From: Perilla frutescens
Lineage: Eukaryota > Streptophyta > Magnoliopsida > Lamiales > Lamiaceae
Length of the DNA: 64,000 nt
Direction of reading: 5' to 3'
Assembly: GCA_026008535.1 (NCBI GenBank)
Contig: BRKX01000007.1
Coordinates: forward strand, 11,493,001 to 11,557,000
The notes beneath the pieces are model-generated. The model saw only the letters and a program-made list of their open reading frames with translations. It was not told the origin of the DNA and made no database searches. Both the position numbers and the translations under genes were made by a program. This document shows positions 33,828-45,923 of this stretch, in pieces (position 1 is the stretch's first letter; every line of letters begins with the position of its first letter).

Positions 33828-33947
33828 AGGGGTGCAACACGAGGACTTCCCAGGGGGTCACCCATCCTAGTACTACTCTCGCCCAAGCACGCTTAACTTC
33901 GGAGTTTTGATGGGATCCGGTGCGTTAGTGCTGGTATGATCGCACCC
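33828..33947 (-). rRNA. 5S rRNA: 5S rRNA, copy 65 (G41A)
   Basis: C24, G41A (33907). Upstream spacer T/C/A. Confidence 0.96.
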
Positions 33948-34353
33948 GTTAGAGTCTCCTCACTATATTTTCTTATAGCTGCTGGCACAGCGGGCGGTGT
34001 GGGGCTCCGAACTTCAAACGCGCGTAACTTTCGAACCGAATGGAGTTACGGGGCGCACAGCATGTCCACGCGAAGGTCTCTCAGAGCCGGACGACGTGGA
34101 CAACCGGGCTGGCCCGTTGTGTGCACTATCCGAGGTCAAAAAAGGCCGCAGAGCCCCGGTTTCGTGGCCCGCCGTGTTTCGACGATCCCGATTTCAAAAA
34201 TTGCGGGTCCCACACTCAGAATCACGGCACGCTGATGACAAAAGCCCCGTGTCGCGATTATATTTGCACACAATGCGTAAGACAAACAAAACAATCAAAC
34301 TAGTTGTAAAAAAAAAGAACAAGTTAACCGAAAAGACGAGTCTGAACTACAAA

Positions 34354-34473
34354 AGGGGTGCAACACGAGGACTTCCCAAGGGGTCACCCATCCTAGTACT
34401 ACTCTCGCCCAAGCACGCTTAACTTCGGAGTTCTGATGGGATCCGGTGCGTTAGTGCTGGTATGATCGCACCC
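34354..34473 (-). rRNA. 5S rRNA: 5S rRNA, copy 66 (C95T)
   Basis: C24, C95T (34379) in box C, shared with copy 75. Upstream spacer T/C/A with G to A at 34729. Confidence 0.95.
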
Positions 34474-34879
34474 GTTAGAGTCTCCTCACTATATTTTCTT
34501 ATAGCTGCTGGCACAGCGGGCGGTGTGGGGCTCCGAACTTCAAACGCGCGTAACTTTCGAACCGAATGGAGTTACGGGGCGCACAGCATGTCCACGCGAA
34601 GGTCTCTCAGAGCCGGACGACGTGGACAACCGGGCTGGCCCGTTGTGTGCACTATCCGAGGTCAAAAAAGGCCGCAGAGCCCCGGTTTCGTGGCCCGCCG
34701 TGTTTCGACGATCCCGATTTCAAAAATTACGGGTCCCACACTCAGAATCACGGCACGCTGATGACAAAAGCCCCGTGTCGCGATTATATTTGCACACAAT
34801 GCGTAAGACAAACAAAACAATCAAACTAGTTGTAAAAAAAAAGAACAAGTTAACCGAAAAGACGAGTCTGAACTACAAA

Positions 34880-34999
34880 AGGGGTGCAACACGAGGACTT
34901 CCCAGGGGGTCACCCATCCTAGTACTACTCTCGCCCAAGCACGCTTAACTTCGGAGTTCTGATGGGATCCGGTGCGTTAGTGCTGGTATGATCGCACCC
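34880..34999 (-). rRNA. 5S rRNA: 5S rRNA, copy 67
   Basis: C24, otherwise consensus. Upstream spacer T/C/G with G to C at 35211, repeated in spacer 69. Confidence 0.98.
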
Positions 35000-35405
35000 G
35001 TTAGAGTCTCCTCACTATATTTTCTTATAGCTGCTGGCACAGCGGGCGGTGTGGGGCTCCGAACTTCAAACGCGCGTAACTTTCGAACCGAATGGAGTTA
35101 CGGGGCGCACAGCATGTCCACGCGAAGGTCTCTCAGAGCCGGACGACGTGGACAACCGGGCTGGCCCGTTGTGTGCACTATCCGAGGTCAAAAAAGGCCG
35201 CAGAGCCCCGCTTTCGTGGCCCGCCGTGTTTCGACGATCCCGATTTCAAAAATTGCGGGTCCCACACTCGGAATCACGGCACGCTGATGACAAAAGCCCC
35301 GTGTCGCGATTATATTTGCACACAATGCGTAAGACAAACAAAACAATCAAACTAGTTGTAAAAAAAAAGAACAAGTTAACCGAAAAGACGAGTCTGAACT
35401 ACAAA

Positions 35406-35525
35406 AGGGGTGCAACACGAGGACTTCCCAGGGGGTCACCCATCCTAGTACTACTCTCGCCCAAGCACGCTTAACTTCGGAGTTCTGATGGGATCCGGTG
35501 CGTTAGTGCTGGTATGATCGCACCC
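35406..35525 (-). rRNA. 5S rRNA: 5S rRNA, copy 68
   Basis: C24, otherwise consensus. Upstream spacer T/C/A with G to A at 35781, as spacer 66. Confidence 0.98.
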
Positions 35526-35931
35526 GTTAGAGTCTCCTCACTATATTTTCTTATAGCTGCTGGCACAGCGGGCGGTGTGGGGCTCCGAACTTCAAACGCG
35601 CGTAACTTTCGAACCGAATGGAGTTACGGGGCGCACAGCATGTCCACGCGAAGGTCTCTCAGAGCCGGACGACGTGGACAACCGGGCTGGCCCGTTGTGT
35701 GCACTATCCGAGGTCAAAAAAGGCCGCAGAGCCCCGGTTTCGTGGCCCGCCGTGTTTCGACGATCCCGATTTCAAAAATTACGGGTCCCACACTCAGAAT
35801 CACGGCACGCTGATGACAAAAGCCCCGTGTCGCGATTATATTTGCACACAATGCGTAAGACAAACAAAACAATCAAACTAGTTGTAAAAAAAAAGAACAA
35901 GTTAACCGAAAAGACGAGTCTGAACTACAAA

Positions 35932-36051
35932 AGGGGTGCAACACGAGGACTTCCCAGGGGGTCACCCATCCTAGTACTACTCTCGCCCAAGCACGCTTAA
36001 CTTCGGAGTTCTGATGGGATCCGGTGCGTTAGTGCTGGTATGATCGCACCC
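35932..36051 (-). rRNA. 5S rRNA: 5S rRNA, copy 69
   Basis: C24, otherwise consensus. Upstream spacer T/C/G with G to C at 36263, as spacer 67. Confidence 0.98.
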
Positions 36052-36457
36052 GTTAGAGTCTCCTCACTATATTTTCTTATAGCTGCTGGCACAGCGGGCG
36101 GTGTGGGGCTCCGAACTTCAAACGCGCGTAACTTTCGAACCGAATGGAGTTACGGGGCGCACAGCATGTCCACGCGAAGGTCTCTCAGAGCCGGACGACG
36201 TGGACAACCGGGCTGGCCCGTTGTGTGCACTATCCGAGGTCAAAAAAGGCCGCAGAGCCCCGCTTTCGTGGCCCGCCGTGTTTCGACGATCCCGATTTCA
36301 AAAATTGCGGGTCCCACACTCGGAATCACGGCACGCTGATGACAAAAGCCCCGTGTCGCGATTATATTTGCACACAATGCGTAAGACAAACAAAACAATC
36401 AAACTAGTTGTAAAAAAAAAGAACAAGTTAACCGAAAAGACGAGTCTGAACTACAAA

Positions 36458-36577
36458 AGGGGTGCAACACGAGGACTTCCCAGGGGGTCACCCATCCTAG
36501 TACTACTCTCGCCCAAGCACGCTTAACTTCGGAGTTCTGATGGGATCCGGTGCGTTAGTGCTGGTATGATCGCACCC
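36458..36577 (-). rRNA. 5S rRNA: 5S rRNA, copy 70
   Basis: C24, otherwise consensus. Upstream spacer T/A/G, a rare combination (also 76 and 77) that looks recombinant between the T/C/G and G/A/G types. Confidence 0.98.
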
Positions 36578-36983
36578 GTTAGAGTCTCCTCACTATATTT
36601 TCTTATAGCTGCTGGCACAGCGGGCGGTGTGGGGCTCCGAACTTCAAACGCGCGTAACTTTCGAACCGAATGGAGTTACGGGGCGCACAGCATGTCCACG
36701 CGAAGGTCTCTCAGAGCCGGACGACGTGGACAACAGGGCTGGCCCGTTGTGTGCACTATCCGAGGTCAAAAAAGGCCGCAGAGCCCCGGTTTCGTGGCCC
36801 GCCGTGTTTCGACGATCCCGATTTCAAAAATTGCGGGTCCCACACTCGGAATCACGGCACGCTGATGACAAAAGCCCCGTGTCGCGATTATATTTGCACA
36901 CAATGCGTAAGACAAACAAAACAATCAAACTAGTTGTAAAAAAAAAGAACAAGTTAACCGAAAAGACGAGTCTGAACTACAAA

Positions 36984-37103
36984 AGGGGTGCAACACGAGG
37001 ACTTCCCAGGGGGTCACCCATCCTAGTACTACTCTCGCCCAAGCACGCTTAACTTCGGAGTTCTGATGGGATCCGGTGCGTTAGTGCTGGTATGATCGCA
37101 CCC
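36984..37103 (-). rRNA. 5S rRNA: 5S rRNA, copy 71
   Basis: C24, otherwise consensus. Upstream spacer G/A/G with A to C at 37258 and G to A at 37272, both repeated in spacer 78. Confidence 0.98.
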
Positions 37104-37509
37104 GTTAGAGTCTCCTCACTATATTTTCTTATAGCTGCTGGCACAGCGGGCGGTGGGGGGCTCCGAACTTCAAACGCGCGTAACTTTCGAACCGAATGGA
37201 GTTACGGGGCGCACAGCATGTCCACGCGAAGGTCTCTCAGAGCCGGACGACGTGGACCACAGGGCTGGCCCATTGTGTGCACTATCCGAGGTCAAAAAAG
37301 GCCGCAGAGCCCCGGTTTCGTGGCCCGCCGTGTTTCGACGATCCCGATTTCAAAAATTGCGGGTCCCACACTCGGAATCACGGCACGCTGATGACAAAAG
37401 CCCCGTGTCGCGATTATATTTGCACACAATGCGTAAGACAAACAAAACAATCAAACTAGTTGTAAAAAAAAAGAACAAGTTAACCGAAAAGACGAGTCTG
37501 AACTACAAA

Positions 37510-37629
37510 AGGGGTGCAACACGAGGACTTCCCAGGGGGTCACCCATCCTAGTACTACTCTCGCCCAAGCACGCTTAACTTCGGAGTTCTGATGGGATCC
37601 GGTGCGTTAGTGATGGTATGATCGCACCC
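37510..37629 (-). rRNA. 5S rRNA: 5S rRNA, copy 72 (G17T)
   Basis: C24, private G17T (37613) in helix II. Upstream spacer T/C/A. Confidence 0.95.
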
Positions 37630-38035
37630 GTTAGAGTCTCCTCACTATATTTTCTTATAGCTGCTGGCACAGCGGGCGGTGTGGGGCTCCGAACTTCAAA
37701 CGCGCGTAACTTTCGAACCGAATGGAGTTACGGGGCGCACAGCATGTCCACGCGAAGGTCTCTCAGAGCCGGACGACGTGGACAACCGGGCTGGCCCGTT
37801 GTGTGCACTATCCGAGGTCAAAAAAGGCCGCAGAGCCCCGGTTTCGTGGCCCGCCGTGTTTCGACGATCCCGATTTCAAAAATTGCGGGTCCCACACTCA
37901 GAATCACGGCACGCTGATGACAAAAGCCCCGTGTCGCGATTATATTTGCACACAATGCGTAAGACAAACAAAACAATCAAACTAGTTGTAAAAAAAAAGA
38001 ACAAGTTAACCGAAAAGACGAGTCTGAACTACAAA

Positions 38036-38155
38036 AGGGGTGCAACACGAGGACTTCCCAGGGGGTCACCCATCCTAGTACTACTCTCGCCCAAGCACGC
38101 TTAACTTCGGAGTTCTGATGGGATCCGGTGCGTTAGTGCTGGTATGATCGCACCC
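38036..38155 (-). rRNA. 5S rRNA: 5S rRNA, copy 73
   Basis: C24, otherwise consensus. Upstream spacer G/A/G. Confidence 0.98.
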
Positions 38156-38561
38156 GTTAGAGTCTCCTCACTATATTTTCTTATAGCTGCTGGCACAGCG
38201 GGCGGTGGGGGGCTCCGAACTTCAAACGCGCGTAACTTTCGAACCGAATGGAGTTACGGGGCGCACAGCATGTCCACGCGAAGGTCTCTCAGAGCCGGAC
38301 GACGTGGACAACAGGGCTGGCCCGTTGTGTGCACTATCCGAGGTCAAAAAAGGCCGCAGAGCCCCGGTTTCGTGGCCCGCCGTGTTTCGACGATCCCGAT
38401 TTCAAAAATTGCGGGTCCCACACTCGGAATCACGGCACGCTGATGACAAAAGCCCCGTGTCGCGATTATATTTGCACACAATGCGTAAGACAAACAAAAC
38501 AATCAAACTAGTTGTAAAAAAAAAGAACAAGTTAACCGAAAAGACGAGTCTGAACTACAAA

Positions 38562-38681
38562 AGGGGTGCAACACGAGGACTTCCCAGGGGGTCACCCATC
38601 CTAGTACTACTCTCGCCCAAGCACGCTTAACTTCGGAGTTCTGATGGGATCCGGTGCATTAGTGCTGGTATGATCGCACCC
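38562..38681 (-). rRNA. 5S rRNA: 5S rRNA, copy 74
   Basis: T24, otherwise consensus. Upstream spacer G/C/A but without the -87 change that marks the other G/C/A spacers of T24 copies 37-64. Confidence 0.98.
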
Positions 38682-39087
38682 GTTAGAGTCTCCTCACTAT
38701 ATTTTCTTATAGCTGCTGGCACAGCGGGCGGTGGGGGGCTCCGAACTTCAAACGCGCGTAACTTTCGAACCGAATGGAGTTACGGGGCGCACAGCATGTC
38801 CACGCGAAGGTCTCTCAGAGCCGGACGACGTGGACAACCGGGCTGGCCCGTTGTGTGCACTATCCGAGGTCAAAAAAGGCCGCAGAGCCCCGGTTTCGTG
38901 GCCCGCCGTGTTTCGACGATCCCGATTTCAAAAATTGCGGGTCCCACACTCAGAATCACGGCACGCTGATGACAAAAGCCCCGTGTCGCGATTATATTTG
39001 CACACAATGCGTAAGACAAACAAAACAATCAAACTAGTTGTAAAAAAAAAGAACAAGTTAACCGAAAAGACGAGTCTGAACTACAAA

Positions 39088-39207
39088 AGGGGTGCAACAC
39101 GAGGACTTCCCAAGGGGTCACCCATCCTAGTACTACTCTCGCCCAAGCACGCTTAACTTCGGAGTTCTGATGGGATCCGGTGCGTTAGTGCTGGTATGAT
39201 CGCACCC
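39088..39207 (-). rRNA. 5S rRNA: 5S rRNA, copy 75 (C95T)
   Basis: C24, C95T (39113) in box C as copy 66. Upstream spacer T/C/A with G to A at 39463 (as spacer 66) and private C to A at 39499. Confidence 0.95.
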
Positions 39208-39613
39208 GTTAGAGTCTCCTCACTATATTTTCTTATAGCTGCTGGCACAGCGGGCGGTGTGGGGCTCCGAACTTCAAACGCGCGTAACTTTCGAACCGAA
39301 TGGAGTTACGGGGCGCACAGCATGTCCACGCGAAGGTCTCTCAGAGCCGGACGACGTGGACAACCGGGCTGGCCCGTTGTGTGCACTATCCGAGGTCAAA
39401 AAAGGCCGCAGAGCCCCGGTTTCGTGGCCCGCCGTGTTTCGACGATCCCGATTTCAAAAATTACGGGTCCCACACTCAGAATCACGGCACGCTGATGAAA
39501 AAAGCCCCGTGTCGCGATTATATTTGCACACAATGCGTAAGACAAACAAAACAATCAAACTAGTTGTAAAAAAAAAGAACAAGTTAACCGAAAAGACGAG
39601 TCTGAACTACAAA

Positions 39614-39733
39614 AGGGGTGCAACACGAGGACTTCCCAGGGGGTCACCCATCCTAGTACTACTCTCGCCCAAGCACGCTTAACTTCGGAGTTCTGATGGG
39701 ATCCGGTGCGTTAGTGCTGGTATGATCGCACCC
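39614..39733 (-). rRNA. 5S rRNA: 5S rRNA, copy 76
   Basis: C24, otherwise consensus. Upstream spacer T/A/G. Confidence 0.98.
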
Positions 39734-40139
39734 GTTAGAGTCTCCTCACTATATTTTCTTATAGCTGCTGGCACAGCGGGCGGTGTGGGGCTCCGAACTT
39801 CAAACGCGCGTAACTTTCGAACCGAATGGAGTTACGGGGCGCACAGCATGTCCACGCGAAGGTCTCTCAGAGCCGGACGACGTGGACAACAGGGCTGGCC
39901 CGTTGTGTGCACTATCCGAGGTCAAAAAAGGCCGCAGAGCCCCGGTTTCGTGGCCCGCCGTGTTTCGACGATCCCGATTTCAAAAATTGCGGGTCCCACA
40001 CTCGGAATCACGGCACGCTGATGACAAAAGCCCCGTGTCGCGATTATATTTGCACACAATGCGTAAGACAAACAAAACAATCAAACTAGTTGTAAAAAAA
40101 AAGAACAAGTTAACCGAAAAGACGAGTCTGAACTACAAA

Positions 40140-40259
40140 AGGGGTGCAACACGAGGACTTCCCAGGGGGTCACCCATCCTAGTACTACTCTCGCCCAAGC
40201 ACGCTTAACTTCGGAGTTCTGATGGGATCCGGTGCGTTAGTGCTGGTATGATCGCACCC
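40140..40259 (-). rRNA. 5S rRNA: 5S rRNA, copy 77
   Basis: C24, otherwise consensus. Upstream spacer T/A/G with private C to T at 40394. Confidence 0.98.
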
Positions 40260-40665
40260 GTTAGAGTCTCCTCACTATATTTTCTTATAGCTGCTGGCAC
40301 AGCGGGCGGTGTGGGGCTCCGAACTTCAAACGCGCGTAACTTTCGAACCGAATGGAGTTACGGGGCGCACAGCATGTCCACGCGAAGGTCTCTTAGAGCC
40401 GGACGACGTGGACAACAGGGCTGGCCCGTTGTGTGCACTATCCGAGGTCAAAAAAGGCCGCAGAGCCCCGGTTTCGTGGCCCGCCGTGTTTCGACGATCC
40501 CGATTTCAAAAATTGCGGGTCCCACACTCGGAATCACGGCACGCTGATGACAAAAGCCCCGTGTCGCGATTATATTTGCACACAATGCGTAAGACAAACA
40601 AAACAATCAAACTAGTTGTAAAAAAAAAGAACAAGTTAACCGAAAAGACGAGTCTGAACTACAAA

Positions 40666-40785
40666 AGGGGTGCAACACGAGGACTTCCCAGGGGGTCACC
40701 CATCCTAGTACTACTCTCGCCCAAGCACGCTTAACTTCGGAGTTCTGATGGGATCCGGTGCGTTAGTGCTGGTATGATCGCACCC
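40666..40785 (-). rRNA. 5S rRNA: 5S rRNA, copy 78
   Basis: C24, otherwise consensus. Upstream spacer G/A/G with A to C at 40940 and G to A at 40954, as spacer 71. Confidence 0.98.
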
Positions 40786-41191
40786 GTTAGAGTCTCCTCA
40801 CTATATTTTCTTATAGCTGCTGGCACAGCGGGCGGTGGGGGGCTCCGAACTTCAAACGCGCGTAACTTTCGAACCGAATGGAGTTACGGGGCGCACAGCA
40901 TGTCCACGCGAAGGTCTCTCAGAGCCGGACGACGTGGACCACAGGGCTGGCCCATTGTGTGCACTATCCGAGGTCAAAAAAGGCCGCAGAGCCCCGGTTT
41001 CGTGGCCCGCCGTGTTTCGACGATCCCGATTTCAAAAATTGCGGGTCCCACACTCGGAATCACGGCACGCTGATGACAAAAGCCCCGTGTCGCGATTATA
41101 TTTGCACACAATGCGTAAGACAAACAAAACAATCAAACTAGTTGTAAAAAAAAAGAACAAGTTAACCGAAAAGACGAGTCTGAACTACAAA

Positions 41192-41311
41192 AGGGGTGCA
41201 ACACGAGGACTTCCCAGGGGGTCACCCATCCTAGTACTACTCTCGCCCAAGCACGCTTAACTTCGGAGTTCTGATGGGATCCGGTGCGTTAGTACTGGTA
41301 TGATCGCACCC
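41192..41311 (-). rRNA. 5S rRNA: 5S rRNA, copy 79 (C18T)
   Basis: C24, private C18T (41294) in helix II. Its upstream spacer (T/C/A) has lost one base at about -5 to -7, which shifts the TATA-like motif one base closer to the start. Confidence 0.94.
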
Positions 41312-41716
41312 GTTAGGTCTCCTCACTATATTTTCTTATAGCTGCTGGCACAGCGGGCGGTGTGGGGCTCCGAACTTCAAACGCGCGTAACTTTCGAACC
41401 GAATGGAGTTACGGGGCGCACAGCATGTCCACGCGAAGGTCTCTCAGAGCCGGACGACGTGGACAACCGGGCTGGCCCGTTGTGTGCACTATCCGAGGTC
41501 AAAAAAGGCCGCAGAGCCCCGGTTTCGTGGCCCGCCGTGTTTCGACGATCCCGATTTCAAAAATTGCGGGTCCCACACTCAGAATCACGGCACGCTGATG
41601 ACAAAAGCCCCGTGTCGCGATTATATTTGCACACAATGCGTAAGACAAACAAAACAATCAAACTAGTTGTAAAAAAAAAGAACAAGTTAACCGAAAAGAC
41701 GAGTCTGAACTACAAA
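41312..41716. other. 405-bp spacer upstream of copy 79 (one-base deletion near promoter)
   Basis: GTTAGGTCTCC replaces GTTAGAGTCTCC just upstream of copy 79, removing one base between C(-1) and the -12 element. Spacing of upstream promoter elements to the start is normally constant, so this copy's initiation could shift or weaken. Type T/C/A. Confidence 0.9.
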
Positions 41717-41836
41717 AGGGGTGCAACACGAGGACTTCCCAGGGGGTCACCCATCCTAGTACTACTCTCGCCCAAGCACGCTTAACTTCGGAGTTCTGAT
41801 GGGATCCGGTGCGTTAGTGCTGGTATGATCGCACCC
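41717..41836 (-). rRNA. 5S rRNA: 5S rRNA, copy 80
   Basis: C24, otherwise consensus. Upstream spacer G/A/G type with the site-a G-run one base short (five G) and G to C at 41870. Confidence 0.97.
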
Positions 41837-42241
41837 GTTAGAGTCTCCTCACTATATTTTCTTATAGCTCCTGGCACAGCGGGCGGTGGGGGCTCCGAAC
41901 TTCAAACGCGCGTAACTTTCGAACCGAATGGAGTTACGGGGCGCACAGCATGTCCACGCGAAGGTCTCTCAGAGCCGGACGACGTGGACAACAGGGCTGG
42001 CCCGTTGTGTGCACTATCCGAGGTCAAAAAAGGCCGCAGAGCCCCGGTTTCGTGGCCCGCCGTGTTTCGACGATCCCGATTTCAAAAATTGCGGGTCCCA
42101 CACTCGGAATCACGGCACGCTGATGACAAAAGCCCCGTGTCGCGATTATATTTGCACACAATGCGTAAGACAAACAAAACAATCAAACTAGTTGTAAAAA
42201 AAAAGAACAAGTTAACCGAAAAGACGAGTCTGAACTACAAA
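41837..42241. other. 405-bp spacer upstream of copy 80 (G-run short)
   Basis: The G6 run at site a is G5, and 41870 is C instead of G. Otherwise a G/A/G-type spacer. Confidence 0.9.
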
Positions 42242-42361
42242 AGGGGTGCAACACGAGGACTTCCCAGGGGGTCACCCATCCTAGTACTACTCTCGCCCAA
42301 GCACGCTTAACTTCGGAGTTCTGATGGGATCCGGTGCATTAGTGCTGGTATGATCGCACCC
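42242..42361 (-). rRNA. 5S rRNA: 5S rRNA, copy 81
   Basis: T24, the last T24 copy in the window; otherwise consensus. Upstream spacer T/C/A. Confidence 0.98.
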
Positions 42362-42767
42362 GTTAGAGTCTCCTCACTATATTTTCTTATAGCTGCTGGC
42401 ACAGCGGGCGGTGTGGGGCTCCGAACTTCAAACGCGCGTAACTTTCGAACCGAATGGAGTTACGGGGCGCACAGCATGTCCACGCGAAGGTCTCTCAGAG
42501 CCGGACGACGTGGACAACCGGGCTGGCCCGTTGTGTGCACTATCCGAGGTCAAAAAAGGCCGCAGAGCCCCGGTTTCGTGGCCCGCCGTGTTTCGACGAT
42601 CCCGATTTCAAAAATTGCGGGTCCCACACTCAGAATCACGGCACGCTGATGACAAAAGCCCCGTGTCGCGATTATATTTGCACACAATGCGTAAGACAAA
42701 CAAAACAATCAAACTAGTTGTAAAAAAAAAGAACAAGTTAACCGAAAAGACGAGTCTGAACTACAAA

Positions 42768-42887
42768 AGGGGTGCAACACGAGGACTTCCCAGGGGGTCA
42801 CCCATCCTAGTACTACTCTCGCCCAAGCACGCTTAACTTCGGAGTTCTGATGGGATCCGGTGCGTTAGTGCTGGTATGATCGCACCC
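42768..42887 (-). rRNA. 5S rRNA: 5S rRNA, copy 82
   Basis: C24, otherwise consensus. Upstream spacer T/C/A. Confidence 0.98.
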
Positions 42888-43293
42888 GTTAGAGTCTCCT
42901 CACTATATTTTCTTATAGCTGCTGGCACAGCGGGCGGTGTGGGGCTCCGAACTTCAAACGCGCGTAACTTTCGAACCGAATGGAGTTACGGGGCGCACAG
43001 CATGTCCACGCGAAGGTCTCTCAGAGCCGGACGACGTGGACAACCGGGCTGGCCCGTTGTGTGCACTATCCGAGGTCAAAAAAGGCCGCAGAGCCCCGGT
43101 TTCGTGGCCCGCCGTGTTTCGACGATCCCGATTTCAAAAATTGCGGGTCCCACACTCAGAATCACGGCACGCTGATGACAAAAGCCCCGTGTCGCGATTA
43201 TATTTGCACACAATGCGTAAGACAAACAAAACAATCAAACTAGTTGTAAAAAAAAAGAACAAGTTAACCGAAAAGACGAGTCTGAACTACAAA

Positions 43294-43413
43294 AGGGGTG
43301 CAACACGAGGACTTCCCAGGGGGTCACCCATCCTAGTACTACTCTCGCCCAAGCACGCTTAACTTCGGAGTTCTGATGGGATCCGGTGCGTTAGTGCTGG
43401 TATGATCGCACCC
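43294..43413 (-). rRNA. 5S rRNA: 5S rRNA, copy 83
   Basis: C24, otherwise consensus. Upstream spacer T/C/G. Confidence 0.98.
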
Positions 43414-43819
43414 GTTAGAGTCTCCTCACTATATTTTCTTATAGCTGCTGGCACAGCGGGCGGTGTGGGGCTCCGAACTTCAAACGCGCGTAACTTTCGA
43501 ACCGAATGGAGTTACGGGGCGCACAGCATGTCCACGCGAAGGTCTCTCAGAGCCGGACGACGTGGACAACCGGGCTGGCCCGTTGTGTGCACTATCCGAG
43601 GTCAAAAAAGGCCGCAGAGCCCCGGTTTCGTGGCCCGCCGTGTTTCGACGATCCCGATTTCAAAAATTGCGGGTCCCACACTCGGAATCACGGCACGCTG
43701 ATGACAAAAGCCCCGTGTCGCGATTATATTTGCACACAATGCGTAAGACAAACAAAACAATCAAACTAGTTGTAAAAAAAAAGAACAAGTTAACCGAAAA
43801 GACGAGTCTGAACTACAAA

Positions 43820-43939
43820 AGGGGTGCAACACGAGGACTTCCCAGGGGGTCACCCATCCTAGTACTACTCTCGCCCAAGCACGCTTAACTTCGGAGTTCT
43901 GATGGGATCCGGTGCGTTAGTGCTGGTATGATCGCACCC
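43820..43939 (-). rRNA. 5S rRNA: 5S rRNA, copy 84
   Basis: C24, otherwise consensus. Upstream spacer G/A/G. Confidence 0.98.
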
Positions 43940-44345
43940 GTTAGAGTCTCCTCACTATATTTTCTTATAGCTGCTGGCACAGCGGGCGGTGGGGGGCTCC
44001 GAACTTCAAACGCGCGTAACTTTCGAACCGAATGGAGTTACGGGGCGCACAGCATGTCCACGCGAAGGTCTCTCAGAGCCGGACGACGTGGACAACAGGG
44101 CTGGCCCGTTGTGTGCACTATCCGAGGTCAAAAAAGGCCGCAGAGCCCCGGTTTCGTGGCCCGCCGTGTTTCGACGATCCCGATTTCAAAAATTGCGGGT
44201 CCCACACTCGGAATCACGGCACGCTGATGACAAAAGCCCCGTGTCGCGATTATATTTGCACACAATGCGTAAGACAAACAAAACAATCAAACTAGTTGTA
44301 AAAAAAAAGAACAAGTTAACCGAAAAGACGAGTCTGAACTACAAA

Positions 44346-44465
44346 AGGGGTGCAACACGAGGACTTCCCAGGGGGTCACCCATCCTAGTACTACTCTCGC
44401 CCAAGCACGCTTAACTTCGGAGTTCTGATGGGATCCGGTGCGTTAGTGCTGGTATGATCGCACCC
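44346..44465 (-). rRNA. 5S rRNA: 5S rRNA, copy 85
   Basis: C24, otherwise consensus. Upstream spacer T/C/G. Confidence 0.98.
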
Positions 44466-44871
44466 GTTAGAGTCTCCTCACTATATTTTCTTATAGCTGC
44501 TGGCACAGCGGGCGGTGTGGGGCTCCGAACTTCAAACGCGCGTAACTTTCGAACCGAATGGAGTTACGGGGCGCACAGCATGTCCACGCGAAGGTCTCTC
44601 AGAGCCGGACGACGTGGACAACCGGGCTGGCCCGTTGTGTGCACTATCCGAGGTCAAAAAAGGCCGCAGAGCCCCGGTTTCGTGGCCCGCCGTGTTTCGA
44701 CGATCCCGATTTCAAAAATTGCGGGTCCCACACTCGGAATCACGGCACGCTGATGACAAAAGCCCCGTGTCGCGATTATATTTGCACACAATGCGTAAGA
44801 CAAACAAAACAATCAAACTAGTTGTAAAAAAAAAGAACAAGTTAACCGAAAAGACGAGTCTGAACTACAAA

Positions 44872-44991
44872 AGGGGTGCAACACGAGGACTTCCCAGGGG
44901 GTCACCCATCCTAGTACTACTCTCGCCCAAGCACGCTTAACTTCGGAGTTCTGATGGGATCCGGTGCGTTAGTGCTGGTATGATCGCACCC
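44872..44991 (-). rRNA. 5S rRNA: 5S rRNA, copy 86
   Basis: C24, otherwise consensus. Upstream spacer T/C/A with C to T at 45026 (shared with spacer 92) and private G to A at 45163. Confidence 0.98.
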
Positions 44992-45397
44992 GTTAGAGTC
45001 TCCTCACTATATTTTCTTATAGCTGTTGGCACAGCGGGCGGTGTGGGGCTCCGAACTTCAAACGCGCGTAACTTTCGAACCGAATGGAGTTACGGGGCGC
45101 ACAGCATGTCCACGCGAAGGTCTCTCAGAGCCGGACGACGTGGACAACCGGGCTGGCCCGTTATGTGCACTATCCGAGGTCAAAAAAGGCCGCAGAGCCC
45201 CGGTTTCGTGGCCCGCCGTGTTTCGACGATCCCGATTTCAAAAATTGCGGGTCCCACACTCAGAATCACGGCACGCTGATGACAAAAGCCCCGTGTCGCG
45301 ATTATATTTGCACACAATGCGTAAGACAAACAAAACAATCAAACTAGTTGTAAAAAAAAAGAACAAGTTAACCGAAAAGACGAGTCTGAACTACAAA

Positions 45398-45517
45398 AGG
45401 GGTGCAACACGAGGACTTCCCAGGGGGTCACCCATCCTAGTACTACTCTCGCCCAAGCACGCTTAACTTCGGAGTTCTGATGGGATCCGGTGCGTTAGTG
45501 CTGGTATGATCGCACCC
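45398..45517 (-). rRNA. 5S rRNA: 5S rRNA, copy 87
   Basis: C24, otherwise consensus. Upstream spacer T/C/G. Confidence 0.98.
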
Positions 45518-45923
45518 GTTAGAGTCTCCTCACTATATTTTCTTATAGCTGCTGGCACAGCGGGCGGTGTGGGGCTCCGAACTTCAAACGCGCGTAACTT
45601 TCGAACCGAATGGAGTTACGGGGCGCACAGCATGTCCACGCGAAGGTCTCTCAGAGCCGGACGACGTGGACAACCGGGCTGGCCCGTTGTGTGCACTATC
45701 CGAGGTCAAAAAAGGCCGCAGAGCCCCGGTTTCGTGGCCCGCCGTGTTTCGACGATCCCGATTTCAAAAATTGCGGGTCCCACACTCGGAATCACGGCAC
45801 GCTGATGACAAAAGCCCCGTGTCGCGATTATATTTGCACACAATGCGTAAGACAAACAAAACAATCAAACTAGTTGTAAAAAAAAAGAACAAGTTAACCG
45901 AAAAGACGAGTCTGAACTACAAA

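Larger units (their letters stand above)
31724..33947. repeat. Further copy of units 52-56, 4,734 bp away
   Basis: Units 61-65 repeat the order of 52-56: s168 T with -87 change, T/C/A, T/C/G, G/C/A with -87 change, then G41A in gene 65. The first four also match units 44-47. G7T in copy 63 is private to this block. Confidence 0.8.
34474..36577. repeat. 2-unit higher-order repeat (1,052 bp), two copies
   Basis: Spacers 66/68 share G to A at s267 and spacers 67/69 share G to C at s223. Gene 66 C95T is not in gene 68, so the left end lies inside or just right of gene 66. Confidence 0.85.
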
